A stretch of DNA of 64,000 nt from Chelatococcus sp. HY11 (GTDB taxonomy: Bacteria; Pseudomonadota; Alphaproteobacteria; Rhizobiales; Beijerinckiaceae), in the NCBI RefSeq assembly GCF_018398335.1, contig NZ_JAHBRX010000001.1:4332001-4396000 (forward strand), read 5' to 3'. A program made the translations under genes and the position numbers. Shown here piece by piece: positions 26,239 through 34,607 of the stretch. Each line of letters begins with the position of its first letter. Within the stretch, counting starts at the first letter, position 1. The notes beneath the pieces were generated by a model. The model had not been told where the DNA came from, searched no databases, and worked only from the letters and a program-made list of their open reading frames with translations.

Positions 26239-27617
26239 CTGGTCGGCCGTCCACCGAGATCAGGCCCGTCATCGTCGGCGCCGGCCCGGCGGGTATCCGT
26301 GCCGCCGAGGCCCTCGTCGCCGCTGGCCTGCGCCCTGTCGTCCTCGATGAGGGGGACCGGGCAGGCGGCCAGATCTATCGCCAGCCCCCGGCCGCCTTCA
26401 GCCGTAGCCGCAAGGCGCTTTATGGGTTCGAGGCGCATAAGGCCGAGCGGCTTCATCAGACATTCGAGGGGCTTCGCCAACACATCGACTATCGCCCGCG
26501 GACGCTCGTCTGGAATGCCGTGCCGGGCGAACTGCATGTCATGGGCGATACCGGGCCGGGGGAGGTTCCGTTCAGCCATCTCGTGCTGGCGACCGGGGCG
26601 ACCGATCGGATTTATCCCTTCAAGGGCTGGACGCTGCCGGGCGTCTTCAGCATGGGTGGGGCGCAGATTGCGCTGAAGGCACAAGGCTGCACCATCGGCG
26701 AGTCTGTCGCGCTCGTCGGCACCGGGCCGCTGCTCTATCTCGTCGGCTATCAATATGCGAAGGCCGGCGCGCGCATCGCCGTCATTCTCGACAGCGCGCG
26801 CTTGACGGACCAGATCGCGGGGGCGCCGGCCATGCTGCACCGCCCGGCTACCCTGGCGAAAGGCCTTTACTACGTCGCATGGCTCAAGGCGCGAGGTATC
26901 CGGATCGTCCATGGCGCGGTACCGACGGCGGCCGAGGGCACGGATCGCGTCGAAGGTCTCGCTTGGCGCACGGCCGCGGGTGACGAGCGCGTGACATGCG
27001 ATGCCGTTGCGCTCGGCTACGGCCTGCGCTCGGAAACCCAGATCGCCGATCTCCTGGGATGCCGCTTCAGCTATAGCGAGGCGGAGCACGAGAGCCTGCC
27101 GGAGCGTGACGTGGCCGGTCGCACGTCCGTTGCGGGCGTCTATATCGCGGGCGATGGGGCGGGCATTCGCGGTGCGGATGCCGCCGAGGCGGCCGGTGCG
27201 CGGGCGGCTCTGGCCCTGTGTGAAGACGCCGGCCTTCCGATTGATGGAGCGGCGACCGGCCTGCTTGAGGCGAGGGTCTCGCGCTGGCGCCGGTTTCGCG
27301 CCGGGATCAGGCGGGCCTTCCCGGAGCCCCGTGTGGCCCAGTTCGCGCTCGCCGATGATGTTCTCCTCTGTCGCTGCGAGGAGATAACGGTCGGCGCCTT
27401 GCGCGCCGCCTGCCGGGATGATGGCGTCGATGAGCTCAACCGGCTGAAGGCCTTGACCCGCATCGGCATGGGGCGCTGTCAGGGGCGGATGTGCGGGCCG
27501 GCGGCCCGCGCGCTCCTCGCTCACCACAGCGGGCGGTCGCCCGGCGAGGTCGGCCGCCTGCGGGGCCAGGCGCCGATCAAGCCGATGCCTCTCGTGTTCG
27601 GCGAGCCAAAACCGTGA
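26235..27617 (+). CDS. FAD/NAD(P)-binding oxidoreductase with C-terminal [2Fe-2S] BFD-like domain (HcnB/OoxA type)
   Basis: The 460-residue flavoprotein starts at the ATG overlapping the ferredoxin gene. It has a dinucleotide-binding motif VIVGAGPAGIRAAEAL near residue 11 and a second one (VALVGTGPLLYLVG) around 157. A C-terminal cysteine cluster (LLCRCEEIT, then MGRCQGRMCG) is typical of BFD-like iron-sulfur domains. This is the alpha subunit architecture of cyanide synthase, opine oxidase and D-hydroxyproline dehydrogenase. It is coupled to the next gene by GTGA. Confidence 0.88.
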   Translation: MTGRPSTEIRPVIVGAGPAGIRAAEALVAAGLRPVVLDEGDRAGGQIYRQPPAAFSRSRKALYGFEAHKAERLHQTFEGLRQHIDYRPRTLVWNAVPGELHVMGDTGPGEVPFSHLVLATGATDRIYPFKGWTLPGVFSMGGAQIALKAQGCTIGESVALVGTGPLLYLVGYQYAKAGARIAVILDSARLTDQIAGAPAMLHRPATLAKGLYYVAWLKARGIRIVHGAVPTAAEGTDRVEGLAWRTAAGDERVTCDAVALGYGLRSETQIADLLGCRFSYSEAEHESLPERDVAGRTSVAGVYIAGDGAGIRGADAAEAAGARAALALCEDAGLPIDGAATGLLEARVSRWRRFRAGIRRAFPEPRVAQFALADDVLLCRCEEITVGALRAACRDDGVDELNRLKALTRIGMGRCQGRMCGPAARALLAHHSGRSPGEVGRLRGQAPIKPMPLVFGEPKP

Positions 27618-28750
27618 AGCAACTTGATACGGATGTCGCGATTGTTGGCGCCGGCCTCGTCGGCAGCACGACCGCGCTCGCGCTTCGCCAGCGTGGCGTG
27701 CAGGTGGTGATGCTGGAGCGCGATCTCGGCGGTTCCAGGGCGAGCGGTGTCAATTTCGGCGGCGTCCGCCGGCAGGGTCGCTCGGCAGCGCAGCTCCATC
27801 TCGCGCAACGCGCGCATCCCATCTGGGCTGATCTCAAGGCACGGATCGGCATCGACGGCGAATACCTGCAGTCCGGCCACATCAAGCTGGCGCGCTCCCA
27901 GGCCGACCTTGCCGCGCTGGCGGCCTATGCCGAGCGCGTCGCGGATTTCGGCCTCGGGCTCGAGATCCTCGAGGGCAGGGCGTTCCGCGAGCGCTATCCC
28001 TGTTTCGGGCCAGAGATCATCGGTGGCTCGCTCTGTCCCGGCGACGGCCAGGCAAATCCGCGCCTCGTCGCGGCCGCCTATGCGCGGGCGGCGCGGCAGG
28101 CGGGCTGTGAGGTGATCGAGCGATGTCTCGTGACGGGGATCACGCGCGAAGGTGATGGCTTTCTATTGCGTTGCGGTGATGCAGTTACAGTCCGCGCGCG
28201 CCGGCTGGTCAATGCGGCCGGGGCTTGGGGCGCCGAGATCGCTGCGGCGCTGGGAGACGATATTCCCCTGCGCGTCGATTACCCGACCATTCTTGTTACC
28301 GAGCCGCTCCCGCCGATCGTCAGCGTCAATATCGGCATCGAAGGCGGTGGCTTCTACGGACGACAGGTCGAGCGCGGTAATCTCGTGATGGGCGGCGGCT
28401 TCGGTGTGGCGACCGGCGATGGCGCATCCCGTCCCGACAGCGGTGCGCTGCCGCGTATCGGCAGCCGCGCGGCGGCCATTCTGCCGGCCTTGCGCCACGC
28501 CCGCGTCATCCGCATCTGGGCCGGCATCGAGGGTTACACGGCGGACAAGAGCCCCTTCATCGGCGAGAGCGCCGCCGTTCCGGGCCTGTTCCATGGCTTC
28601 GGCTTCAGCGGCGGTGGCTTCCAGATCGCGCCGGCCGTTGGCGAGGTGCTGTGCGAACTGATCTGTGATGGCCGCAGTTCCACACCCGTCGAGGCGTTCC
28701 GCCCGGACCGCTTCCAGCAACAGCCCGTCGCGACAAGGAAGAAGCCATGA
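27614..28750 (+). CDS. FAD-dependent oxidoreductase, D-amino-acid oxidase family (HcnC/OoxB type)
   Basis: The 378-residue flavoprotein begins with DVAIVGAGLVGSTTALALRQ. The GTG start overlaps the preceding stop, and upstream frame sequence is not family-like. It ends with the DAO-type FSGGGFQIAPAVGEVLCELI. It should be the catalytic beta subunit that oxidises a C-N bond in a secondary amine or amino acid, with the two preceding iron-sulfur/flavin subunits as electron acceptors. Substrate candidates include opine-like compounds or D-hydroxyproline; the genes alone do not decide. Confidence 0.88.
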   Translation: MKQLDTDVAIVGAGLVGSTTALALRQRGVQVVMLERDLGGSRASGVNFGGVRRQGRSAAQLHLAQRAHPIWADLKARIGIDGEYLQSGHIKLARSQADLAALAAYAERVADFGLGLEILEGRAFRERYPCFGPEIIGGSLCPGDGQANPRLVAAAYARAARQAGCEVIERCLVTGITREGDGFLLRCGDAVTVRARRLVNAAGAWGAEIAAALGDDIPLRVDYPTILVTEPLPPIVSVNIGIEGGGFYGRQVERGNLVMGGGFGVATGDGASRPDSGALPRIGSRAAAILPALRHARVIRIWAGIEGYTADKSPFIGESAAVPGLFHGFGFSGGGFQIAPAVGEVLCELICDGRSSTPVEAFRPDRFQQQPVATRKKP

Positions 28751-29667
28751 GCCTCGTCATCATCCGCAAGACCGCGCCCGTGGCCACATGGCTGGAGGCT
28801 CTCGCCCGCGAATGCCCCGATCTCGACGTGTGTGTCTGGCCGGAGACCGGGCCCGTTGCGGATGTCGAATTCGTGCTGACATGGGCCGCCAATCGCGGCG
28901 TCATCGCGAGCTTCCCTAATCTCAAGGGCATCTTCTCGCTGGGTGCTGGCGTCGACCATATTCTCTCCGATCCCACGGTGCCGGTGAACCTCCCGGTCAT
29001 CCGCATGATCGACCCGTCCCTGACGCGGAACATGGTGCAGTATGTGGTGCTCGCCGCGTTGCGCCACCATCGCCGCTGGGATGAGATGGCGGCCGATCAA
29101 CGCAGACGGCGCTGGGGACGCCCGGAGGTCAGCCCCGCGCGGATCGGCATTCTCGGCATGGGAGAGTTAGGCCAGGCCTGCGCGCGACAGTTCCTGTCAC
29201 TCGGCTATGCCGTGAGCGGATGGAGCCGGCGGGGCCTCCCCGTCGAGGGCGTGGAGGTCTTCTCGGGCGACGACGGGCTTGCCGCCTGCCTCGCGCAGAG
29301 CGACATCCTCGTCTCGCTCTTGCCGCAGACGGCCGCGACGGAGAACCTTCTCGACCGCGCGCGCCTTTCCCGCTTGCCGCGAGGCGCCTATCTCATCAAT
29401 GCCGGGCGCGGCGAGCATCTTGTCGACGCGGATCTCGTGGCGCTCCTCGACGAGGGCCATCTCGCGGGTGCGACGCTTGATGTCTTCCGGCAGGAGCCGC
29501 TGCCGCCGGAGCATCCGTTCTGGACCCATCCCGCGGTAACTGTCACGCCGCATGCCGCGAGCTGGACGGTTCCGGCCACGGCCGCGGCGCAGGTGGCGCA
29601 GGCGATCGAGGCGCTCCGAAACGGCAAGCCGCCGCGCGGTCTTGTCGACCGCACGACGGGGTATTGA
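28747..29667 (+). CDS. D-2-hydroxyacid dehydrogenase, GhrA-like (glyoxylate/hydroxypyruvate reductase)
   Basis: The 306-residue NAD(P)-dependent reductase has a dinucleotide motif GILGMGELGQACARQ. The catalytic residues are visible as Arg in NAGRGEHLVD, Glu in RQEPLPPEHPFW and His in VTPHAAS. It matches the short GhrA subfamily lacking part of the N-terminal domain. It is ATGA-coupled to the D-amino-acid-oxidase-like gene, so it could reduce the alpha-keto acid or glyoxylate released by the oxidation. Last gene of the operon; it converges with a binding-protein gene 12 bp away. Confidence 0.9.
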   Translation: MSLVIIRKTAPVATWLEALARECPDLDVCVWPETGPVADVEFVLTWAANRGVIASFPNLKGIFSLGAGVDHILSDPTVPVNLPVIRMIDPSLTRNMVQYVVLAALRHHRRWDEMAADQRRRRWGRPEVSPARIGILGMGELGQACARQFLSLGYAVSGWSRRGLPVEGVEVFSGDDGLAACLAQSDILVSLLPQTAATENLLDRARLSRLPRGAYLINAGRGEHLVDADLVALLDEGHLAGATLDVFRQEPLPPEHPFWTHPAVTVTPHAASWTVPATAAAQVAQAIEALRNGKPPRGLVDRTTGY

Positions 29668-29679
29668 GGCCTCGCAACC

Positions 29680-30690
29680 TTACTGCTTCTTCACCTTGCT
29701 CGCGTCCATCTTGATCGACGGATCGAGGAACTTCGTCGTGGCGATCGCCGAAGCGTCGAAGGGCTTGTCGAGGCCGATCATCGTGGACACCAGCTCGTAG
29801 TCCTTCCTGGCGCGATCCGCGTCGATCCAGCCGAGGCCCTTGGAGACGGTGAATTCGTCCGTCATCATCTCCTTGATGCGCTCCCACTGGTTGGCCTGCA
29901 CCTGCCGGTCTAGGCCGGAGGTCGCGGCGACGAGCGCGTCCAGGCAGGGAGCTACATCCGCCACGCAGGCGGCGAAGGCCTTCTGGCTTATCTTGACGAA
30001 TTCATCGACAACCTTCTCGTTCTTGGCGAGATAGGCGCCATTGACGATGATGGAATTGCCATAGGGGTTGAGGCCGACTTCCTTCCACGAGAGGTAGCCG
30101 AGGTCGTCACCGAATTCGCGGACCTTGAGGTCATGCTCGTTGTAGAAGTCGCTGATGATGTCGACCGCCTTGCTCTTCAGCGACGGCATCTTGGCCTGGG
30201 GCGAAATATTGACGAAGCTGACCGCCTTGGGGTCGATGCCGGCCGCCTTGGCAAAGGCCGGCCACATCACGCGCGAGGCGTCGCCCGGCGGGTTGCCGAT
30301 CTTGCGGCCTGGAAAGTCCTTGGCACCGTTGATGCCCGAGCTCTTGAGCCAGTAGAAGCCTTGCGGCGTGTTGGCGTAGACGCTCATGACCGCGACGACG
30401 TCGGCGCCCTTGCCACGCGCGACGATGGCCGTTGCGAGATCGGCGATGCCGAGTTCGGACTGACCGGCGCCGACCTTCTGCGCCGCGACGCCCGAGCCTT
30501 TGCCGACTTCGATGTTGAGATCAATGCCGGCCTTCTCGTACCAGCCCTGCGCTTTTGCATAATAATAAGGCGCGTGGTCGGCAGTCGGCGTCCAATTCAG
30601 GATAAGGTTGAGCTTCTCGGCTGCTTGAGCCGCGCCGCTGGCGACGGAAAAGGCCAGCGCGGCCGTGCCGATCATCTGGACGATCTTCAT
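29680..30690 (-). CDS. ABC transporter substrate-binding protein, NMT1/THI5-like
   Basis: The 336-residue periplasmic binding protein has a signal peptide ending near GAAQAAE. The NMT1/THI5 signature is NLILNWTPTADHAPYYYAKA, then AGIDLNIEVGKGSGVAAQKV and ADLATAIVARGKG. These proteins bind pyrimidine, thiamin-precursor, riboflavin or sulfonate-type ligands. The gene is divergent from the TetR regulator; the cognate permease and ATPase are at 31812 and 35669. The operator site upstream suggests shared control. Ligand not known. Confidence 0.88.
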   Translation of the reverse strand: MKIVQMIGTAALAFSVASGAAQAAEKLNLILNWTPTADHAPYYYAKAQGWYEKAGIDLNIEVGKGSGVAAQKVGAGQSELGIADLATAIVARGKGADVVAVMSVYANTPQGFYWLKSSGINGAKDFPGRKIGNPPGDASRVMWPAFAKAAGIDPKAVSFVNISPQAKMPSLKSKAVDIISDFYNEHDLKVREFGDDLGYLSWKEVGLNPYGNSIIVNGAYLAKNEKVVDEFVKISQKAFAACVADVAPCLDALVAATSGLDRQVQANQWERIKEMMTDEFTVSKGLGWIDADRARKDYELVSTMIGLDKPFDASAIATTKFLDPSIKMDASKVKKQ

Positions 30691-30827
30691 GACAATTCCC
30701 CTCTATTCATCGAAGCGCGCGCCGATACGGCGGACAATTTCGGCAACACGCGCGGTGCTGCCGGACGCTTGGTGCCGCGGTCGTGGTCTCATTGCCATCG
30801 TGCTTGTCGCGCGATCCATAAATCGCT

Positions 30828-30842
30828 ACCAACCCTGTTGGT
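30828..30842. promoter_or_regulatory. Candidate TetR half-site pair
   Basis: ACCAAC and GTTGGT form a perfect 6-bp inverted repeat with 3 bases between. It lies between the NMT1-type binding-protein gene and the TetR gene, 16 bp from the stronger operator at 30859. The shared ACCAAC/GTTGGT core suggests the same protein could bind. Confidence 0.4.
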
Positions 30843-30858
30843 GGGCGTCAAATACTTT

Positions 30859-30873
30859 TCAACCAGTTGGTTG
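30859..30873. promoter_or_regulatory. Candidate TetR (RutR-like) operator 1
   Basis: TCAACCAGTTGGTTG contains CAACCA-GT-TGGTTG, a perfect 6-bp inverted repeat around 2 bases. The ACCAnnTGGT core resembles the known RutR site of E. coli. An almost identical copy (14 of 15) follows the TetR gene at 31589. Its position in the divergent promoter fits control of both the binding-protein gene and tetR. Confidence 0.65.
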
Positions 30874-30931
30874 GTAGTGTGCGACAAAGTGATAAGCTTG
30901 CCGACGGGCCGTGGGGCTGAAGGAGGCCATG

Positions 30932-31588
30932 ATGACCGAGGTGATCAGTGCGGGAACCCGTGCGCCACGCGCGCGGCGCGACCCCGTGGCGAGCCGGCAG
31001 GCCCTGATGGCGGCCGCGCGTGTCGAGTTTGCCCAGAAAGGACTCGCCGGGGCGCGGGTCGACGAGATCGCCGCGCGGGCTGGCGTCAACAAGCAGCTCG
31101 TCTATCACTATTTTGGTGACAAGGACGGTCTCTATCTCGCTGTCCTCGAATGGATCTATGACGAGATCCGCGCGCAGGAGCGCACACTCAATCTGCGTGG
31201 GCTGGCGCCGGAAAAGGCCATCAAACGGCTGATCGAGACTTCCTTCGACCATCTCAAGGACCATCCCGATTTCGTGGCGCTGCTCAATGATGAGAACCGC
31301 CATGGCGCCACCCACGTGAGGGCGTCCGCCATGTTGCCGGAGATGCATTCGCCTTTCGTCGCGCTGATCGCCGAGACCCTGGAGAAGGGGACCAAGGAGG
31401 GCGTTTTCCGGCCCGGCATCGACCCGATGCAGCTCTATATCTCGATCGCCGGGCTCGGCTATTTCTACTTTTCCAACGCGCCGACCCTCTCCGCGATTTT
31501 CAAGAAAGACCTGATGACGCAAGCCGCTTTGAAGGCACGGCGCCGCCATATTGTCGACCTTGTGATGGGTTCGATCCTCATCAAATAA
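30932..31588 (+). CDS. TetR-family regulator, RutR-like
   Basis: The 218-residue regulator has an N-terminal TetR helix-turn-helix (RVDEIAARAGVNKQLVYHYFGDKDGLY). A C-terminal domain with HPDFVALLNDENRHGATHVR resembles RutR-type regulators. The start at 30932 is five bases from AGGAGG; an ATG three bases earlier is too close. Matching 15-bp operators lie upstream (30859) and directly after the stop (31589), which points to autoregulation and control of the downstream transport and enzyme operon. The effector is unknown; RutR itself senses pyrimidines. Confidence 0.92.
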   Translation: MTEVISAGTRAPRARRDPVASRQALMAAARVEFAQKGLAGARVDEIAARAGVNKQLVYHYFGDKDGLYLAVLEWIYDEIRAQERTLNLRGLAPEKAIKRLIETSFDHLKDHPDFVALLNDENRHGATHVRASAMLPEMHSPFVALIAETLEKGTKEGVFRPGIDPMQLYISIAGLGYFYFSNAPTLSAIFKKDLMTQAALKARRRHIVDLVMGSILIK

Positions 31589-31603
31589 TCAACTAGTTGG
31601 TTG
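31589..31603. promoter_or_regulatory. Candidate TetR (RutR-like) operator 2
   Basis: TCAACTAGTTGGTTG differs at one base from the copy at 30859. It starts right after the tetR stop codon and lies upstream of the permease-led operon. It also contains the perfect palindrome CAACTAGTTG. This would let one regulator control the permease, enzymes and ATPase genes. Confidence 0.6.
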
Positions 31604-31622
31604 ATTTGTTCGCGGCATTGCT

Positions 31623-31780
31623 CTAGGTTCAATCGACATTCGGCATTCTCAGCCGTCATGGCCGGGCCCGTCCCGGCCATCTCGATGGATCAAGGCGCCT
31701 TTCCGGTCGGGATCACCGGGACAAGCCCGGTGATGACGGTGGGATCGCTTGGGCAATACGTGAATGTCGATTGAACCTAG
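31623..31780. repeat. 158-bp palindromic element with perfect 19-bp inverted ends
   Basis: The ends, beginning CTAGGTTCAATCGAC at 31623-31641 and mirrored at 31762-31780, are a perfect 19-bp inverted repeat. Inside are two short hairpins: ATGGCCGGG/CCCGGCCAT (31658-31680) and ATCACCGGG/CCCGGTGAT (31712-31734). The same hairpin cores recur at 40538-40613 and 48958-49041. It resembles a non-coding palindromic or MITE-like repeat inserted between tetR and the permease gene. No coding capacity. Confidence 0.75.
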
Positions 31781-31811
31781 CCTTCAGGCAATCCTGAAAG
31801 GAGCGGGAACG

Positions 31812-32627
31812 GTGTCGGAGCAATCTATCCCTGTCATCCGCGATCAATCCGCTGAAATCTCCGCGGCGCGCTGGCGGTCGTTGGGCCGTGCGGGCGTGAT
31901 TGTCGCTGTGCACCTCGCTGTCCTCCTGCTGTGGCAATGGGCGGTGGACTGGTTCGCGATACCCGCCTTCATCCTGCCGTCGCCTGTCGCCACGCTGGCT
32001 ACGCTCGGCTCGGATCAATATGCCTGGGGTTCAAATACCCTCGTGACGGCGGCCGAAATCTTCGGCGGCTATGGCCTCGCCGTATTCATCGGCGTGGCGC
32101 TTGCTCTTCTGTTTTCATGGTCACGCTGGCTGACACTTATCTTTCTGCCGCTCTTCGTGACCTTGAACATGATTCCGAAAGTGGCGCTTGGTCCGCTGTT
32201 CATCGTGTGGTTCAGCTACGGCATCGTGCCGAATATTCTGATCGCGTTCAGCATCTGCTTCTTTCCCATCCTCCTGACGACGGCACGTGGTCTCGGAGAG
32301 GTCGATCCCGACCTGCTCGATCTCGTGCGCTCGCTCAAGGGCACGCGCTGGCAGCTCTTTCGCAAGATCCAGCTCCCCGGCGCGTTGCCTTATGTGTTTT
32401 CCGGCATGAAGGTCGGGGCCATCCTTGCTGTCGCGGGTGCGGTCGTCGGTGAATTCATCGCCTCCGAGCGGGGGCTCGGCTACCTGATGATCCAGGTGCA
32501 ATCGTCGCTCGATACCCCGGCCATGCTGATGGCCGTCATCCTTCTCACGCTCCTCGGCATCCTGCTCTACGGCCTCGTGCTCCTTCTCGAGCGTCTGGTC
32601 ATCGTGAGGGATGTCCGCGTTCAATAA
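31812..32627 (+). CDS. ABC transporter permease, SsuC/ThiX type
   Basis: The 271-residue permease starts at a GTG nine bases after GGAG. An ATG at 31764 lies inside the repeat element and lacks a ribosome site. Features are [11 protein letters not shown] after the first span, the [16 protein letters not shown] stretch, and the EAA-type loop ([34 protein letters not shown]). It partners the NMT1-like binding protein at 29680 and the ATPase at 35669. Confidence 0.9.
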   Translation: MSEQSIPVIRDQSAEISAARWRSLGRAGVIVAVHLAVLLLWQWAVDWFAIPAFILPSPVATLATLGSDQYAWGSNTLVTAAEIFGGYGLAVFIGVALALLFSWSRWLTLIFLPLFVTLNMIPKVALGPLFIVWFSYGIVPNILIAFSICFFPILLTTARGLGEVDPDLLDLVRSLKGTRWQLFRKIQLPGALPYVFSGMKVGAILAVAGAVVGEFIASERGLGYLMIQVQSSLDTPAMLMAVILLTLLGILLYGLVLLLERLVIVRDVRVQ

Positions 32628-32662
32628 GGTCCCAAAAGTCCAAGAGGTCCAAAGAGGTCCCC

Positions 32663-33715
32663 ATGACATCGCACCCGTCAGTGCTCACCGCGGCGTCCTT
32701 GCCTGCGCGCATCACTTCGATTGCGGAACTCGACGATCTGCTGTGCCGGCCGTCGCAGGCCCTGATCGACGATCTCGCCGCCGTTGATGGAGACATCATG
32801 ATCGTCGGCGTCGGCGGCAAGATGGGGCCGACCGTTGCCGGGCTCGCCAAGGCCGCCGCGCCGCACAGACGCGTTATCGGTGTGGCGCGTTTCTCGGAGC
32901 CGGGCCTGAAAGAGGCGCTGGAGGCGCGCGGGATCGAGACGATCGTCTGCGATCTGCTCGATGAGGCGGCTGTCGCGGCGCTGCCGAAGGTCAGGAACAT
33001 CATCTTCATGGCGGGGCGCAAGTTCGGCGCCGAGGGCGACCTCGGCCTGACCTGGGCGATGAACGTCCATGTGCCGGGCATCGTGGCGCAGGCTTTCCGC
33101 GACTCGCGCATCGTCGCCTTCTCGACAGGGTGCGTCTATCCCTTCGTGCCCGTGGACGGGCGCGGCGCCGATGAGAGCGTCGCGGCGGATCCGCCGGGCG
33201 AATATGCCCAGTCCTGCGTAGGCCGTGAGCGCTTCTTCGAGTATTTCTCGGGGAAGTTCGGGACGCCAGGCCGTCTCTTCCGGCTCAACTACGCCATCGA
33301 CATGCGCTACGGCGTGCTGCACGACATCGCCTCGAAGGTCCTCGCGGGCAAGCCCATCGATGTCACCATGGGCCATGTCAACGTGATCTGGCAGGGTGAT
33401 GCCTCGGCGCAGGCGCTGCGGTGCCTGAAGCATTGCACCACGCCCACGAGCCCGATCAATGTCAGCGGTTCCGAGATCCTGGCGGTGCGCGATCTCGCGG
33501 TGCGCATGGGTGAGCGGCTAGGCAAGGCCCCTGTCATCACCGGCACGGAAGCGCGCACGGCGTGGCTTACCGATACATCGCTCGCGGTCAACCTGTTCGG
33601 GGAGCCTGTCGTCTCCACGGCGCAGATGATCGCGTGGACGGCGGACTGGGTGGCGCGCGAAATGCCGAGCCACGGCAAGCCGACCAAATTCGAGGTGCGG
33701 GATGGGCGCTACTGA
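32663..33715 (+). CDS. NAD-dependent epimerase/dehydratase-family protein lacking the YxxxK lysine
   Basis: The 350-residue Rossmann-fold protein has a nucleotide motif [17 protein letters not shown] near residue 45 and the SDR-like FSTGCVYPF near 152. At the expected YxxxK site the sequence reads [14 protein letters not shown]: the Tyr is kept but the Lys position is Cys, with an Arg three positions later. It also has [12 protein letters not shown] and INVSGSEI. Its place between permease and DHDPS-family genes suggests a catabolic step on the imported compound. Reaction unknown. It overlaps the next gene by 14 bp. Confidence 0.7.
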   Translation: MTSHPSVLTAASLPARITSIAELDDLLCRPSQALIDDLAAVDGDIMIVGVGGKMGPTVAGLAKAAAPHRRVIGVARFSEPGLKEALEARGIETIVCDLLDEAAVAALPKVRNIIFMAGRKFGAEGDLGLTWAMNVHVPGIVAQAFRDSRIVAFSTGCVYPFVPVDGRGADESVAADPPGEYAQSCVGRERFFEYFSGKFGTPGRLFRLNYAIDMRYGVLHDIASKVLAGKPIDVTMGHVNVIWQGDASAQALRCLKHCTTPTSPINVSGSEILAVRDLAVRMGERLGKAPVITGTEARTAWLTDTSLAVNLFGEPVVSTAQMIAWTADWVAREMPSHGKPTKFEVRDGRY

Positions 33716-34550
33716 GGCCATGGCGGCGGACGGTATCAGCTTCGACCGTCTGCAGTCCGGCGAGGCGGCGGCGGGGCTCGCCCTGTCCGACGCCGCCGGC
33801 TGGAACCAGACGGCGGACGACTGGCACCTGTTCCTCGCGATGGCCGATGTCTTCGCCGCGCGCGCGCCCGATGGCCGGGTTGTCGCCACGGCGGCGCTTT
33901 TGCCCTATCCGCCGGCGGCCTGGATCAGCCTTGTGCTGGTCCATGCGGATTGGCGTCGTCGTGGGCTGGCGACCGCCCTCATGTCGCGCTGCCTCGAAGT
34001 TGCGGACGCACGCGCGCTAAAATGCTGGCTCGATGCGACGCCGGCGGGTGCCACGGTCTATGAACAGCTAGGGTTCCGCGCGATCGGCGATATCATCCGC
34101 CTGCGCCGCAAGCCGGAAAGCGTGCTGCCCAAGGCTTCGCAGGGAGCCGGCGGGGCAGGGGACATTCCGGCGTTCGTTGCGGCTGATGAGGCCGTTTTCG
34201 GTTTCAGCCGCGCCACGGTCTTGACCGAGATGGCAGGCCGCGCAGGCTCGCGGCTCCATCGGCAGGGCGAGGCGATCGCGCTCCTGCGCGATGGTCGCAG
34301 GGCCCTCCAGCTCGGCCCGCTTTATGCGCCCGACGAGGCGCGCGCAGCGGCGCTGGTCGACAGCATTCTGGCCGGTGAGCCTGGCGAACTGGTCATTGAT
34401 CTCGCGGCGGATCGCGATGCCTTGCGCGGGCATCTCATCGCACGTGGCTTTGTCGAGGAGCGCCCGTTCCTGCGCATGGTCCGCGGCGCGCAGGATCTCG
34501 CAGGTTTTGGCAGTGAATTCATGGCGGGAGCCGGGCCCGAATACGGCTGA
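33702..34550 (+). CDS. GNAT-family protein with two domains
   Basis: The 282-residue protein has an N-terminal acetyl-CoA-binding GNAT domain ([24 protein letters not shown], then [18 protein letters not shown]). A C-terminal half follows with [18 protein letters not shown] and [19 protein letters not shown], which resembles the second domain of YitH-like acetyltransferases. It overlaps the epimerase-family gene and is followed by the DHDPS-family gene. Acceptor unknown; it may modify an intermediate of the pathway. Confidence 0.75.
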   Translation: MGATEAMAADGISFDRLQSGEAAAGLALSDAAGWNQTADDWHLFLAMADVFAARAPDGRVVATAALLPYPPAAWISLVLVHADWRRRGLATALMSRCLEVADARALKCWLDATPAGATVYEQLGFRAIGDIIRLRRKPESVLPKASQGAGGAGDIPAFVAADEAVFGFSRATVLTEMAGRAGSRLHRQGEAIALLRDGRRALQLGPLYAPDEARAAALVDSILAGEPGELVIDLAADRDALRGHLIARGFVEERPFLRMVRGAQDLAGFGSEFMAGAGPEYG

Positions 34551-34607
34551 AGACTGCGCCGAATGGCACGATGAACTGTTGCATAGGCTGAAGCAAGAGG
34601 CTTAATC

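Noticed and set aside
26133-27527. Minus-strand open frame (464 codons) opposite the HcnB-like gene
   Set aside because: Shadow frame caused by GC codon bias; no recognisable protein family.
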